From: Devosia sp.
GTDB taxonomy: Bacteria; Pseudomonadota; Alphaproteobacteria; Rhizobiales; Devosiaceae
Direction of reading: 5' to 3'
Assembly (NCBI GenBank): GCA_028290665.1
Contig: JAQGJK010000004.1
Location: 62,001-126,000 of the forward strand
DNA length: 64,000 nucleotides
Shown here: piece after piece, positions 9,484 to 19,008 of the stretch
Numbering within the stretch: position 1 is the first letter of the stretch
Layout: every line of letters starts with the position of its first letter
Program-made: the position numbers and the translations under genes
Notes under the pieces: generated by a model
Database searches by the model: none
Told to the model about the DNA's origin: nothing
What the model saw: the letters and a program-made list of their open reading frames with translations, nothing else

Positions 9484-10134
9484 ATGAAGTTTGCACGTAC
9501 ACTGATGCTCGGCGTTGCCGCGCTTACGATCATGGGTTCGGCTGTTCAGGCTGCCGATCTTATTCTGCCGCCGCCCGCCATGCTCGACCCGATCTATGAA
9601 AGCCCGATGTTCGACTTCGAAGGCCTCTATGTCGGCGTCCAGGGCGGCGCGTTCTTTCCGCTGAAAAACGGCGATGCCGGATCATCCTTCGGCAGCATTG
9701 ATCACACTGCTGGTCTGATCGGCCTCGTTGCCGGTGCCAATTTCCTGGTCACCGACATGTTCCTCGCCGGTCTCGAAGTTCAGGGCAATTTCCTGTTCGG
9801 CGGCAATACGACTAGCTCGGACGAAGTAAGTGTCGCCGCGATTTCCGGCGCTGGATACGCTGCTGAAGGCCTGATCCTCGGCAAGCTCGGCGTGGTCCTT
9901 ACTGACAACGTGCTCGCCTACGCCGCTGCCGGCGTTGGTGTCATGGGTGGTAATGCGTTCGGTGATAACTCTGGCGCATTCTACGCCGTCGGTGGCGGTT
10001 TGGAATTCGGCGTTACCGACAACCTGGGCCTTCGTGGCGAAGTGCTCTATCGGCACCTCTTCAATGACCAGGCTAGCGGCGTTTCCGGCCACGGCCTTTC
10101 GGCCACCGTTGGCCTGATCTTCCACGTCAACTGA
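9484..10134 (+). CDS. Outer-membrane beta-barrel protein (Omp25/Omp31-like porin family)
   Basis: The 216-residue precursor begins with a Sec signal peptide (positive MKFAR, hydrophobic core, cleavage predicted after VQA at about residue 23). The rest alternates short Gly/Ala/aromatic beta strands, starting with FEGLYVGVQGGAFFP and ending with LSATVGLIFHVN, whose terminal aromatic-containing strand suits insertion by BamA. This is the pattern of the alphaproteobacterial Omp25/Omp31 group of 8-stranded barrels. The ATG at 9484 is chosen because the signal peptide begins there and AGGGGATG precedes it. It looks monocistronic, with two hairpins after the stop. Function is probably structural; no specific ligand can be inferred. 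Confidence 0.82.
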   Translation: MKFARTLMLGVAALTIMGSAVQAADLILPPPAMLDPIYESPMFDFEGLYVGVQGGAFFPLKNGDAGSSFGSIDHTAGLIGLVAGANFLVTDMFLAGLEVQGNFLFGGNTTSSDEVSVAAISGAGYAAEGLILGKLGVVLTDNVLAYAAAGVGVMGGNAFGDNSGAFYAVGGGLEFGVTDNLGLRGEVLYRHLFNDQASGVSGHGLSATVGLIFHVN

Positions 10135-10141
10135 GACTTGC

Positions 10142-10160
10142 AGGCTCGCTTGCGAGCCTT
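10142..10160 (+). terminator. Hairpin directly after the porin-like gene
   Basis: GGCTCGC (10143-10149), loop TT and GCGAGCC (10152-10158) are followed by only TTTG. It is a short first hairpin of a tandem pair. Confidence 0.45.
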
Positions 10161-10190
10161 TGAGACTGACGTCTTGCGAGTTACCCAATT

Positions 10191-10227
10191 CGGCGAACCG
10201 GTCCTCCGGTTCGCCGTTTTGGTTTTT
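10191..10227 (+). terminator. Rho-independent terminator
   Basis: CGGCGAACCGG (10191-10201), loop TCCT and CCGGTTCGCCG (10206-10216) form an 11-bp perfect stem followed by TTTTGGTTTTT. It insulates the porin-like gene from the nuo operon. Confidence 0.88.
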
Positions 10228-10314
10228 GGTGGTGGTAGGAGCCTGTTGACAGGCGTGGGCGCCATCGCGACGGCAATGCACATCTCCTGCACGAAGAGAT
10301 GACTAGAAATATCC

Positions 10315-10343
10315 TTGAACGATTCTGAGGGAAGGGCTAAGTC
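10315..10343 (+). promoter_or_regulatory. Possible nuo operon promoter
   Basis: TTGAAC (10315-10320), a 17-base spacer and TAAGTC (10338-10343) resemble a housekeeping promoter about 95 bases before nuoA. The spacer 10135-10438 otherwise holds only the two terminators. The -10 match is weak. Confidence 0.3.
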
Positions 10344-10438
10344 GTGGGCATCGTTCACCGCGTCGCACGGCCCGCCCAAATCGCCAGCCGTTCCGCGCGT
10401 TCCGGTCCCAGTCGACCGGCGTTTAGACAGGCTGTCGA

Positions 10439-10804
10439 ATGACCGACTTGCTCAGCAGTTACCTGCCGATCGTGATTTTCATCGGCCTGGCCGGGGTCAT
10501 CGGTCTGGCACTTCTTGTGGCGCCCTTCCTCGTTGCGGTAAAGCATCCCGATCCCGAGAAAGTCTCCGCCTACGAGTGCGGCTTTGATCCCTTTGACGAT
10601 GCGCGCATGAAGTTCGACGTGCGGTTTTATCTCGTCTCGATTCTCTTCATCATCTTCGATCTCGAAGTGGCGTTCCTGTTTCCATGGGCCGTGGCCTTTC
10701 ATGATGTCGGCTGGTTCGGCTTCTGGTCGATGATCATTTTCCTCGGCGTCTTGACCGTCGGCTTTGTCTACGAATGGCGGAAAGGGGCGCTCGAATGGGA
10801 CTGA
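10439..10804 (+). CDS. nuoA: NADH-quinone oxidoreductase subunit A
   Basis: NuoA is a small membrane-arm subunit of proton-pumping complex I, near the quinone site beside NuoH and NuoJ. The 121-residue protein has three hydrophobic helices (about 10-32, 62-84, 90-112) and the conserved loop [20 protein letters not shown] between helices 1 and 2, whose equivalent cysteine region (ND3 loop) is diagnostic. It is the first gene of the operon and its end overlaps nuoB by 10 bases, suggesting coupled translation. Confidence 0.95.
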   Translation: MTDLLSSYLPIVIFIGLAGVIGLALLVAPFLVAVKHPDPEKVSAYECGFDPFDDARMKFDVRFYLVSILFIIFDLEVAFLFPWAVAFHDVGWFGFWSMIIFLGVLTVGFVYEWRKGALEWD

Positions 10805-11376
10805 ACGACATGACTGGCACGCTCGTCGCCCCACAGCCGCGCGGGGTCATCGATACGCGCACCAATAAGCCGAACGGCGCTGACGATGCGTATTTCGGCG
10901 AAATCAATAATGAGCTGGCGGACAAGGGCTTTCTGGTCGCTGCCACGGATGATCTGATCAACTGGGCCCGCACCGGCTCGCTGATGTGGATGACTTTCGG
11001 GCTTGCCTGCTGCGCCGTTGAAATGATGCAGGCGTCGATGCCGCGCTACGATGTCGAGCGGTTCGGCTTTGCGCCACGGGCCTCACCGCGTCAGTCCGAC
11101 GTGATGATTGTCGCCGGCACGCTGACCAACAAGATGGCCCCAGCTCTGCGCAAAGTCTACGACCAGATGCCCGAGCCACGTTATGTTATCTCGATGGGCA
11201 GCTGTGCCAATGGCGGGGGCTATTATCACTATTCCTACTCGGTGGTCCGCGGCTGCGATCGAGTCGTACCGGTGGATATCTATGTTCCCGGTTGCCCGCC
11301 GACCGCCGAGGCGCTGCTGTACGGCATTCTGCTGCTGCAGAAGAAAATTCGCCGCACTGGCACCATCGAGAGATAG
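10795..11376 (+). CDS. nuoB: NADH-quinone oxidoreductase subunit B
   Basis: NuoB carries the terminal [4Fe-4S] cluster N2 that reduces quinone. In the 193-residue product the four ligands are the adjacent pair Cys72-Cys73 (GLACCAVE), Cys137 ([12 protein letters not shown]) and Cys167 (VPGCPPT). The first 45 residues are a variable extension common in alphaproteobacteria. The ATG at 10795 overlaps the end of nuoA. Confidence 0.96.
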   Translation: MGLNDMTGTLVAPQPRGVIDTRTNKPNGADDAYFGEINNELADKGFLVAATDDLINWARTGSLMWMTFGLACCAVEMMQASMPRYDVERFGFAPRASPRQSDVMIVAGTLTNKMAPALRKVYDQMPEPRYVISMGSCANGGGYYHYSYSVVRGCDRVVPVDIYVPGCPPTAEALLYGILLLQKKIRRTGTIER

Positions 11377-11388
11377 GACGATCGATTG

Positions 11389-12006
11389 ATGGCTGACGGT
11401 ATCATCGCGGGCCCGCTCGAGGACTTTGCCGCGCATGCGGTTGCGATACTCGGCGATCGCATCATCGATTTCTATACTGCTTATGGCGAACTGACGCTGA
11501 CGCTGCATCGCGAGACCATCGTGTCTGCGGTGCGCGAGTTGCGAGACGATCCGGCCTACCGGTTCATCTCGATTGTCGATCTGTGCGGCGCGGATTATCC
11601 GTCGCGCGATGAGCGCTTCGAGGTGGTTTACCACCTGCTGAGCCCGACGAAAAACCTGCGCATCAGGTTGAAGGTCCGCACCGACGAAGCGAGCACCGTC
11701 CCCTCGATAACGTCGGTGTTTCCCGGCGCCGACTGGTACGAGCGCGAAGCATATGATTTGTTCGGCATCCTGTTTTCCGGCCATCCCGATCTGCGGCGCC
11801 TGCTGACCGATTACGGCTTCGATGGGCATCCGCTGCGTAAGGATTTTCCAGTGACCGGTTTTGTCGAAGTGCGTTACGACGAGGCGCGCAAACGGGTAGT
11901 CTACGAACCCGTTCGGCTGGCGCAGGAATTCCGCTCTTTTGACTTCCTTAGTCCTTGGGAAGGCACCGACTACATCTTGCCGGGCGATGAAAAGGCCAAG
12001 CCATGA
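11389..12006 (+). CDS. nuoC: NADH-quinone oxidoreductase subunit C
   Basis: NuoC is the 30-kDa peripheral-arm subunit that supports NuoD near the quinone site. The 205-residue product contains the family signature around residues 119-150 ([26 protein letters not shown]), followed by the GHPLRKDFP segment. It is separate from NuoD, unlike the fused NuoCD of E. coli. A TTG three bases upstream is an alternative start. It overlaps nuoD by 4 bases. Confidence 0.95.
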   Translation: MADGIIAGPLEDFAAHAVAILGDRIIDFYTAYGELTLTLHRETIVSAVRELRDDPAYRFISIVDLCGADYPSRDERFEVVYHLLSPTKNLRIRLKVRTDEASTVPSITSVFPGADWYEREAYDLFGILFSGHPDLRRLLTDYGFDGHPLRKDFPVTGFVEVRYDEARKRVVYEPVRLAQEFRSFDFLSPWEGTDYILPGDEKAKP

Positions 12007-13196
12007 GTGCTGAAGCCGAAGTTCGCAACTTCACCATCAATTTCGGGCCGCAACATCCTGCAGCGCATGGTGTTTTGCGACTTGTGCTCGAACTCGATGG
12101 AGAAATCGTCGAGCGGGTTGACCCCCACATCGGCCTGCTGCATCGCGGCACGGAAAAACTGATCGAGTACAAGACGTATCTGCAGGCGCTGCCGTATTTC
12201 GACCGGTTGGATTACGTCGCTCCGATGAACCAGGAGCACGCATTTTCGCTCGCCATCGAAAAGCTCCTTGGGCTGGTTGTGCCGATCCGTGGGCAGTTGA
12301 TCCGGGTGCTTTATTCGGAGATCAGCCGACTGTTGTCGCACCTTCTCAATGTTACGACGCAGGCAATGGATGTCGGCGCGTTGACGCCGCCGCTCTGGGG
12401 TTTCGAGCAGCGCGAGAAGCTGATGGTTTTCTATGAGCGCGCTTCGGGCAGCCGCATGCACGCGGCCTTCATCCGACCCGGCGGCGTGCGTCAAGAACTG
12501 CCACAGTCGTTGATCGACGATATCGGCGAGTTCTGTGAGACCTTCCCCAAGGCCCTCGATGACATTGATCAACTGATTACCGCGAACCGCATCTTCAAGC
12601 AGCGCAACGTCGATATCGGCGTGATCTCGCTCGAAGACGCTTGGGCCTGGGGGTTTTCGGGTGTGATGGTGCGCGGCTCGGGTGCCGCATGGGATTTGCG
12701 CAAGTCGCAGCCCTACGAGTGCTACGCGGACCTCGATTTCGATATCGCTATTGGCAAGAACGGCGATTGTTACGACCGCTACCTGATCCGCATGGAAGAG
12801 ATGCGGCAATCGACACGCATCATGAAGCAGTGCATCGAGCGGCTGAACAGCCCGGCCGGCAAGGGGCCGGTTTCGGCAATGGACGGCAAGGTGGTGCCGC
12901 CGAAACGCGGCGAGATGAAGCGCTCGATGGAGGCGCTGATCCATCATTTCAAACTTTATACCGAAGGCTTCAAGGTGCCGGCGGGTGAGGTTTACGCTTG
13001 CGTTGAGGCGCCCAAGGGCGAGTTCGGTGTTTATCTCGTCAGCGACGGGACCAACAAGCCGTACCGCTGCAAGATCAAGGCTCCAGGGTTTGCGCATCTG
13101 TCCGGGATGGATTTCATGACAAGGGGTCACATGCTGGCTGACGTGTCGGCCATTCTCGGCTCCCTCGATATCGTGTTCGGCGAGGTCGATCGCTAA
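12003..13196 (+). CDS. nuoD: NADH-quinone oxidoreductase subunit D
   Basis: NuoD is the 49-kDa subunit that forms most of the quinone-binding cavity with NuoB and descends from the hydrogenase large subunit. The 397-residue product begins with the conserved [18 protein letters not shown], and has the [14 protein letters not shown] motif (about residues 42-55) and the C-terminal [19 protein letters not shown]-type ending. The start overlaps nuoC in an ATGA arrangement and the stop overlaps the nuoE start by one base. Confidence 0.96.
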   Translation: MSAEAEVRNFTINFGPQHPAAHGVLRLVLELDGEIVERVDPHIGLLHRGTEKLIEYKTYLQALPYFDRLDYVAPMNQEHAFSLAIEKLLGLVVPIRGQLIRVLYSEISRLLSHLLNVTTQAMDVGALTPPLWGFEQREKLMVFYERASGSRMHAAFIRPGGVRQELPQSLIDDIGEFCETFPKALDDIDQLITANRIFKQRNVDIGVISLEDAWAWGFSGVMVRGSGAAWDLRKSQPYECYADLDFDIAIGKNGDCYDRYLIRMEEMRQSTRIMKQCIERLNSPAGKGPVSAMDGKVVPPKRGEMKRSMEALIHHFKLYTEGFKVPAGEVYACVEAPKGEFGVYLVSDGTNKPYRCKIKAPGFAHLSGMDFMTRGHMLADVSAILGSLDIVFGEVDR

Positions 13197-14461
13197 TGTC
13201 AGTCCGCCGCCTTGCCGATGACTCCATCCAGCCGCAAGCGTTTGCGTTTTCAAACGACAACGCCGCCTGGGCGCAGAAAAAGATCGCGCAATACCCTACT
13301 GGTCGGCAGCAGTCGGCGGTAATTCCGCTGTTGTGGCGGGCGCAGGAGCAGGAGGGCTGGCTATCGCGCTCGGCCATCGAGTCGATCGCCAAGCTCCTGG
13401 GCATGGCCTACATCCGCGTGCTGGAAGTCGCGACGTTCTACACGCAGTTCCTGCTCAAACCCGTCGGCAGCAAAGCTCATGTGCTAATCTGCGGCACGAC
13501 GCCGTGCATGCTGCGGGGGGCTGAAGACCTGCGTGACGTGTGCCAGCATCACATTCACAATGATCCGTTCATGCTGAATGAAGCCGGGACCTTGAGTTGG
13601 GAAGAAGTCGAGTGCCTCGGTGCCTGTGTCAACGCACCGATGGTGATGATTGGCAATGATACCTACGAGGACCTGACGCCGCAGCGGATGCGCGAGATTC
13701 TCGTCGCTTTCGAGACGGGGAATGGCGACAGCATCAAGCCCGGCACTCAGATCGAGCGCGGTAACTCGGCTGCCGAGGGTGGTGCGACGACGCTGCTGGT
13801 CCCGCCGAGCAAGACCCGCGAGAAGTTCAGTCCGCCGGTTCCCCCCGCCACGCCGGAACAGCCTGCGGCAGTTGCAGCACCGCAAGCGGCGACCAGCGCC
13901 GCCAAACCGCGCGATGTAACCGAAGAGTCGGCGCCGGCGATCAAGGGGCCGGCCCCGCAGGCGAAGGTCTCCGAAGCCAAGGCGGAGGGTGAACGCGCTG
14001 CGGCTGCAGCAGCTGCCAACGCCGATGGCGAGCCAAACCGTGCCATGCGCGAAGACGCGACCGGTGCAGAATCCTCTGCCGGCAAGATCGACGGCGGCAG
14101 GGCGCCGGGCAAGCCGACTGCCGGCGCACCCTCGGAGAACGCCAGTGCTACTAAAGCCGAGCCGGTGACTACCGATCCCGTCCCCGGCTCGACAGCACTG
14201 TTGGTGGCGCCGGCGGGAGCTGCCGACAATCTGAAGCTGATCAGCGGCGTTGGCCCGAAGCTCGAGGCGCGGCTCAATGCGCTGGGCATCACCAAGTGGT
14301 CGCAGGTTGCGGAGCTTACTGAAACCGAGATCGCCAAGGTTGAAGGTACGCTGAACTTCAGGGGCCGGATCGGCCGCGACAAGTGGCTTGAACAGGCCAA
14401 GGCGCTTGCCACCGGCGGCGCGGCTGAATACCTGCGGGTGTTCGGCAAGGATCCGAAGTGA
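13196..14461 (+). CDS. nuoE: NADH-quinone oxidoreductase subunit E with C-terminal extension
   Basis: NuoE binds the [2Fe-2S] cluster N1a beside the FMN subunit NuoF. The thioredoxin-like domain fills residues 1-180 with ligands Cys99, Cys104, Cys140 and Cys144 (CGTTPC and CLGAC). The protein is 421 residues, about twice the E. coli length. Residues about 190-340 are an Ala/Pro/Glu-rich, probably disordered linker. Residues about 345-415 form a small helical domain with an ISGVGPKLEARLNALGI helix-hairpin-helix-like motif. Long NuoE forms with such a tail occur in Hyphomicrobiales, so this is a lineage trait rather than an accidental fusion; its role is unknown. Confidence 0.94.
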   Translation: MSVRRLADDSIQPQAFAFSNDNAAWAQKKIAQYPTGRQQSAVIPLLWRAQEQEGWLSRSAIESIAKLLGMAYIRVLEVATFYTQFLLKPVGSKAHVLICGTTPCMLRGAEDLRDVCQHHIHNDPFMLNEAGTLSWEEVECLGACVNAPMVMIGNDTYEDLTPQRMREILVAFETGNGDSIKPGTQIERGNSAAEGGATTLLVPPSKTREKFSPPVPPATPEQPAAVAAPQAATSAAKPRDVTEESAPAIKGPAPQAKVSEAKAEGERAAAAAAANADGEPNRAMREDATGAESSAGKIDGGRAPGKPTAGAPSENASATKAEPVTTDPVPGSTALLVAPAGAADNLKLISGVGPKLEARLNALGITKWSQVAELTETEIAKVEGTLNFRGRIGRDKWLEQAKALATGGAAEYLRVFGKDPK

Positions 14462-14661
14462 TGGCCGCGAGCATTGATATGTCAAAGCTCAAGCCGGGCG
14501 ATTGGCTGATCGGCTTTGGATTTGTGCTGGTCGCATTCATCGTGCTGTTCGTCGCAGTTGGTGTGCTTAACCTGCCGGTCCAGCAATTCGTTGTCAGTGG
14601 TTCCGCGGGAGCTCTCGGCGTCGTCGCATGGTTCGCCTATCTCAACCGGAAGAAAACTTGA
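14461..14661 (+). CDS. Small membrane protein between nuoE and nuoF
   Basis: I do not recognise this 66-residue protein as a complex I subunit. It starts at ATG 14461 overlapping the nuoE stop (a GTG at 14458 is an alternative) and its TGA overlaps the nuoF ATG, so it is translationally coupled on both sides. It has a hydrophobic helix around residues 17-38 ([18 protein letters not shown]), a second weaker one around 43-60, and a basic end NRKKT. It could be an assembly factor or an accessory membrane subunit, but that is only inferred from its position. Confidence 0.72.
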   Translation: MAASIDMSKLKPGDWLIGFGFVLVAFIVLFVAVGVLNLPVQQFVVSGSAGALGVVAWFAYLNRKKT

Positions 14662-15974
14662 TGCTGCAGGACAAGGACCGCATCTTCACCAATTTGTATG
14701 GTCAGGGCGACTGGGGGCTGGAAGGCGCTCGGGCCCGTGGCGGCTGGCAGGGTACGGCGGGATTTATCGAGCAGGGGCGGGACTGGATCACCAACGAGGT
14801 CAAGGCGTCGGGCCTCCGCGGCCGGGGTGGGGCGGGGTTCCCGACAGCGCTGAAGTGGACCTTCATGCCCAAGGAAGGCGCGGGCGATGGCCGGCCGAGC
14901 CAGTTGCTGGTCAATGCTGATGAATCCGAGCCGGGCACCTGCAAGGACCGGGAAATCCTGCGGCACGATCCGCATCATCTGATCGAGGGTTGCCTCTTGG
15001 CCGGGCGGGCAATGGGCGCGCATATCGCTTACGTCTATATCCGCGGCGAATTCATCCGCGAGCGGCACCACTTCGAGGCCGCCGTGCAGCAGGCGTACGA
15101 CGCGCGGCTGATCGGCAAGAACAACATCCATGGTTGGGATTTCGACATCGTCGTCCACCACGGCGCCGGTGCCTATATCTGCGGCGAAGAAACTGCGCTG
15201 ATGGAATCGCTCGAGGGAAAAAAGGGCCAACCGCGGTTGAAACCGCCATTTCCGGCGGCGATGGGCGTGTATGGCAATCCCACCACGGTCAACAACGTCG
15301 AATCGATCGCCGTGGTGCCGGAAATCCTGCGCCGATCGGGGGCGTGGTTCGCTTCCATCGGTCGCGCCAACAACACCGGCAGCAAGCTGATGTGCGTGTC
15401 GGGCCACGTCAACAAGCCCGCGACGTTCGAAGAGGCCATGGGCCAGACCTTCGAGGAAATCATCGAAACCCATTGCGGCGGCATTCGCGGCGGCTGGGAT
15501 AATTTGCTCGCGGTCATTCCGGGCGGTGCCTCTGTGCCGTGTGTTACGGGCGAGAAGATTCGGCACGCCATCGTCGATTTCGATGGACTGCGCGAAGTCG
15601 GCTCGTCGCTCGGTACCGCGGCCATTATCGTGATGGATAAATCGCCCGACATCATCAAGGCCATCTGGCGCCTGTCGGCCTTCTACAAGCACGAGAGTTG
15701 CGGCCAGTGCACTCCGTGCCGCGAGGGCACCGGCTGGATGATGCGCGTGATGGAACGCATGGTCGAGGGCCGCGCCCAGAAGCGCGAGATCGACATGCTG
15801 TTCGAAGTTACCAAGCAGATCGAGGGCCACACCATCTGCGCGTTAGGCGATGCTGCTGCGTGGCCAATCCAGGGCCTGATCAAGAATTTCCGGCACGTTA
15901 TCGAGGCCCGCATCGACGCCTACACCTACAACTCCACCTCCGAGGGCGCGGTGCCCTCGATCGCGACGGAGTAG
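14661..15974 (+). CDS. nuoF: NADH-quinone oxidoreductase subunit F
   Basis: NuoF binds NADH, FMN and the [4Fe-4S] cluster N3 and is the electron entry point of complex I. The 437-residue product has the nucleotide-binding loop GRGGAGF (54-60), the FMN/NADH region around [13 protein letters not shown], and cluster ligands Cys347, Cys350, Cys353 and Cys393 (SCGQCTPC and TICAL). The ATG at 14661 shares a base with the preceding TGA. Confidence 0.96.
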   Translation: MLQDKDRIFTNLYGQGDWGLEGARARGGWQGTAGFIEQGRDWITNEVKASGLRGRGGAGFPTALKWTFMPKEGAGDGRPSQLLVNADESEPGTCKDREILRHDPHHLIEGCLLAGRAMGAHIAYVYIRGEFIRERHHFEAAVQQAYDARLIGKNNIHGWDFDIVVHHGAGAYICGEETALMESLEGKKGQPRLKPPFPAAMGVYGNPTTVNNVESIAVVPEILRRSGAWFASIGRANNTGSKLMCVSGHVNKPATFEEAMGQTFEEIIETHCGGIRGGWDNLLAVIPGGASVPCVTGEKIRHAIVDFDGLREVGSSLGTAAIIVMDKSPDIIKAIWRLSAFYKHESCGQCTPCREGTGWMMRVMERMVEGRAQKREIDMLFEVTKQIEGHTICALGDAAAWPIQGLIKNFRHVIEARIDAYTYNSTSEGAVPSIATE

Positions 15975-15977
15975 CCG

Positions 15978-16130
15978 ATGGCTGAGGAACCCGAAAATCT
16001 GGTGCTGATGATGCTCCGGCGCATGGATGAGAAGTTAGATATCATCGCGGCAAAGTTGGACGATTTCATAGAGCGTTTAGAAATAGCGCCGTCGACTTCT
16101 CACTGTGGCCCAGTGGAGCCATCGCACTGA
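15978..16130 (+). CDS. Very small coiled-coil protein in the nuo operon
   Basis: This 50-residue frame starts at ATG 15978, three bases after the nuoF stop, and its TGA overlaps the next ATG by one base. The product MAEEPENLVLMMLRRMDEKL... continues as an amphipathic heptad-like helix to about residue 36 and ends in a polar tail. Similar short NLVL..LR.ID.KLD proteins occur widely in Hyphomicrobiales, to my recollection without known function. The exact overlaps on both sides are the main argument that it is a real gene. No membrane segment is present. Confidence 0.62.
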   Translation: MAEEPENLVLMMLRRMDEKLDIIAAKLDDFIERLEIAPSTSHCGPVEPSH

Positions 16131-16597
16131 TGCGCCTCGCCGAGATCAATATCGGTCGTCTGAAGCATCCGATCGGCGATCCGCGAATCGCGGACTTCGT
16201 CGACAATCTCGGCCGCATCAATGCCTTGGCTGAACGGATGCCGGGGTTCGTCTGGCGGCTGAGCGGCGATGGCAGCAATGACGGCGCGCTTGATCTGCGA
16301 CCGTTTCCCGATCCCGATATGGCAGTCAACATGAGTGTCTGGGAGACGCCTGAGGCCCTTGAGCATTTCGTTTGGAATACCGTCCACAAGCGGTTTTATG
16401 CGCGTAAGGCCGAATGGTTTGATGCGATGATCTCGCACCATTTCTGCATGTGGTTTATCGAAGACAGTCACATCCCGACGATCAGCGAGGCCAAGGCGCG
16501 CATCGAGCATCTCGATGCGCATGGCAACTCGGAATTTGCCTTTAACTGGTCGCATCTTGAGCACATCAAGCTGTGGCAGCGCCAACGGTGCGCGTGA
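16130..16597 (+). CDS. DUF3291 family protein
   Basis: The 155-residue product resembles the DUF3291 family, small ferredoxin-like (dimeric alpha+beta barrel) proteins related to antibiotic-biosynthesis monooxygenase folds. Visible features are the N-terminal LAEINIGRLKHPIGDPRIADFV region, FVWRL after a Pro-Gly turn, and conserved Trp/His residues (SVWETPEALEHFVW, HHFCMWF). Biochemical function is unknown. It is embedded in the nuo operon with one-base overlaps to both neighbours, which suggests co-expression with complex I rather than a proven link to it. Confidence 0.78.
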   Translation: MRLAEINIGRLKHPIGDPRIADFVDNLGRINALAERMPGFVWRLSGDGSNDGALDLRPFPDPDMAVNMSVWETPEALEHFVWNTVHKRFYARKAEWFDAMISHHFCMWFIEDSHIPTISEAKARIEHLDAHGNSEFAFNWSHLEHIKLWQRQRCA

Positions 16598-16887
16598 TGG
16601 AAACCGTGCGCAAGCCGTCGTTTCGGCTCCACTGGCTAATGGCGTCGGGCCTCGCCGTCATGGGACTCGCGTTGGTCTGGTGGCTGACTTATTACAGCCA
16701 GTGGCAGGGTCCGTTTGGGCTCCTAGGCGTCAAGTTCAGTTGTCTCACCGGCGACCCGTTCGAATGCGCGACGTTCCGCGAGTTTATCGGTCCGTCGTCG
16801 ATCCCCGTTTATGTACCCGCAATCTGGTGGGCGGGGCTGATTTCCATGCTGGTCGGCTTTTATATCTCTCGCCGGAACAGGATTTAG
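16597..16887 (+). CDS. Two-helix membrane protein in the nuo operon
   Basis: I do not recognise this 96-residue protein. It has two hydrophobic helices (about residues 10-32 and 70-88) joined by a loop holding two cysteines (FSCLTGDPFECATF). A basic N terminus and the basic tail SRRNRI suggest both ends face the cytoplasm and the Cys pair the periplasm, where a disulfide could form. The ATG at 16597 overlaps the DUF3291 stop, and nuoG starts one base after its stop. Confidence 0.68.
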   Translation: METVRKPSFRLHWLMASGLAVMGLALVWWLTYYSQWQGPFGLLGVKFSCLTGDPFECATFREFIGPSSIPVYVPAIWWAGLISMLVGFYISRRNRI

Positions 16888-16888
16888 A

Positions 16889-19000
16889 ATGGCGAACATC
16901 AAGGTCGATGGGCAACTGGTCGATGTGCCCGATTATTTTACCCTGATGCAGGCAGCGGAAGCGGCCGGCGCAGAAATTCCGCGCTTTTGCTACCATGAAC
17001 GTCTGTCTGTCGCCGGCAATTGCCGCATGTGCCTCGTCGAGGTGAAAGGCGGACCGCCGAAGCCCCAGGCTTCCTGTGCCATGTCGGTCAAGGATTTGCG
17101 GCCCGGCCCGAATGGCGAGCCGCCCGAGATGTTCACCAACACACCGATGGTGAAAAAGGCGCGCGAGGGGGTGATGGAGTTCCTGCTGATCAACCACCCG
17201 CTCGATTGCCCGATCTGCGATCAGGGGGGCGAGTGCGACCTGCAGGACCAGGCCATGGCCTACGGCGTCGACAAGAACCGCTACGCCGAGAACAAGCGCG
17301 CGGTCGAAGACAAATATATGGGCCCGCTGGTCAAGACCGCGATGAACCGCTGTATTCACTGCACGCGGTGCGTCCGGTTTACGACGGAAGTCGCCGGCAT
17401 TGCCGAGATGGGGCTGCTCGGACGTGGCGAAGACGCCGAAATCATCACATATCTCGAAAAGGCGCTGTCGAGTGAGTTGCAGGGCAACGTCATCGACCTG
17501 TGCCCGGTTGGCGCGCTGACCTCGAAGCCTTACGCGTTCGCAGCGCGGCCGTGGGAATTGACCAAGACGGAGTCCATCGACGTGATGGATGCGGTCGGCT
17601 CCAATATCCGGGTCGACAGTCGCGGCCGCGAAGTGATGCGCATCCTGCCGCGCGTCAACGAAGCGATCAACGAGGAATGGATTTCCGACAAAACGCGGTT
17701 TGTCTGGGACGGCCTCAAGAGCCAGCGCCTCGACCGGCCTTACGTTCGGAAGAATGGCCGGTTGCAGCCAACGAGTTGGGATGACGCCTTCGATGCCGTA
17801 GCGCGGGCGATTCAGGCCTCGGGCGGCGGTAGTCGTGTCGGCGCCATTGCCGGCGACCTTGCCGCGGTCGAAGACATGTATGCGCTGAAATCGCTGATGA
17901 CCTCGATCGGCTCGGGCATGACGGATTGCCGTCCGCCGATGTCGGGGATCGACCCGTCGATGCCGCGCTCGGCCTACTTGTTCAATGCCGGTATTATCGG
18001 CATCGAGGAGGCTGACGCCATTGTCATCATCGGCGCCAATCCGCGCAAGGAAGCGGCGATGATCAATGCCCGCATCCGCAAGGCGTGGCGCACTAAGGGT
18101 ACGCCGATCGCGCTGATCGGCGCCGAAGCCAGCCTGACCTATGGGTACACGCTGCTGGGCAACGGTTTCGATGCGCTCGCCAAACTCGCCGCCGGACGCG
18201 GCGACTTTGCCGAAACCCTCGCCAATGCCAAGAAGCCGCTGATCATGGTCGGCGAAGGCGCCGTGTCACATGGCGCCGCGAAATCCAAGCAGATCGGTCG
18301 GGACGTCATTGCGCTGGCGGCCAAGCTGGCGAGCGGACCCAACGTCGCCGAAGGCTGGAATGGCTTTGCGCTGCTGCACAACGCTGCCGGTCGCGTCGGT
18401 GGCATCGATATCGGTTTTACCCCGCATAGCGGCGGCGTCTGCTCAGCGGATCAGATTGGGATGGCCGGCCGTGGCGAGCTCGACGTGCTGTTCCTGCTCG
18501 GCGCCGACGAATACGACACCTCGGCGATGGGTCAGACGTTCGTTGTCTATGTCGGCACCCACGGCGACGCCGGGGCTACGCGCGCCGACGTTATCCTCCC
18601 GGCGGCGACTTACACCGAGAAGTCCGGTACCTATGTCAACACCGAGGGCCGGGTGCAGGTCACCAACCGCGCGGTGTTCCCGCCAGGCGAAGCCAAGGAA
18701 GATTGGGCGATATTTCGCGCCCTGTCATCGTTCCTTGGCCAGCCGCTGCCGTTCAACTCGCTGAACCAGCTCCGCTCGACGATCTATAGGGAATTTCCGC
18801 ATCTTGCAGAAATCGATCAGGTGACGCCGGGCGATGCCGGTGATATCCGCACGCTCGCAGCGGCTTCCGTCAAAACTCGTAACGCGATTTTCGGCACGCT
18901 GGCGGCTGATTTCTACCTCACCAACCCGATCGCTCGCGCTTCGGCTGTGATGGGCGAATGCGCTCAACTCGCCGAGGGCCTGAAGCAGGCGGCGGAGTAG
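16889..19000 (+). CDS. nuoG: NADH-quinone oxidoreductase subunit G
   Basis: NuoG is the largest peripheral-arm subunit and carries clusters N1b, N4 and N5. In the 703-residue product the [2Fe-2S] ligands are Cys34, Cys45, Cys48 and Cys63. N5 is held by His103, Cys107, Cys110 and Cys116, and N4 by Cys155, Cys158, Cys161 and Cys205. The C-terminal part (about 220-690) is the degenerate molybdopterin-oxidoreductase domain. I see no extra cluster (N7) motif of the type found in E. coli. Confidence 0.96.
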   Translation: MANIKVDGQLVDVPDYFTLMQAAEAAGAEIPRFCYHERLSVAGNCRMCLVEVKGGPPKPQASCAMSVKDLRPGPNGEPPEMFTNTPMVKKAREGVMEFLLINHPLDCPICDQGGECDLQDQAMAYGVDKNRYAENKRAVEDKYMGPLVKTAMNRCIHCTRCVRFTTEVAGIAEMGLLGRGEDAEIITYLEKALSSELQGNVIDLCPVGALTSKPYAFAARPWELTKTESIDVMDAVGSNIRVDSRGREVMRILPRVNEAINEEWISDKTRFVWDGLKSQRLDRPYVRKNGRLQPTSWDDAFDAVARAIQASGGGSRVGAIAGDLAAVEDMYALKSLMTSIGSGMTDCRPPMSGIDPSMPRSAYLFNAGIIGIEEADAIVIIGANPRKEAAMINARIRKAWRTKGTPIALIGAEASLTYGYTLLGNGFDALAKLAAGRGDFAETLANAKKPLIMVGEGAVSHGAAKSKQIGRDVIALAAKLASGPNVAEGWNGFALLHNAAGRVGGIDIGFTPHSGGVCSADQIGMAGRGELDVLFLLGADEYDTSAMGQTFVVYVGTHGDAGATRADVILPAATYTEKSGTYVNTEGRVQVTNRAVFPPGEAKEDWAIFRALSSFLGQPLPFNSLNQLRSTIYREFPHLAEIDQVTPGDAGDIRTLAAASVKTRNAIFGTLAADFYLTNPIARASAVMGECAQLAEGLKQAAE

Positions 19001-19008
19001 GACTGGAC

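Noticed and set aside
14637-15830. A 397-codon minus-strand frame opposite nuoF
   Set aside because: Antisense shadow of nuoF with no recognisable domains or ribosome binding site.
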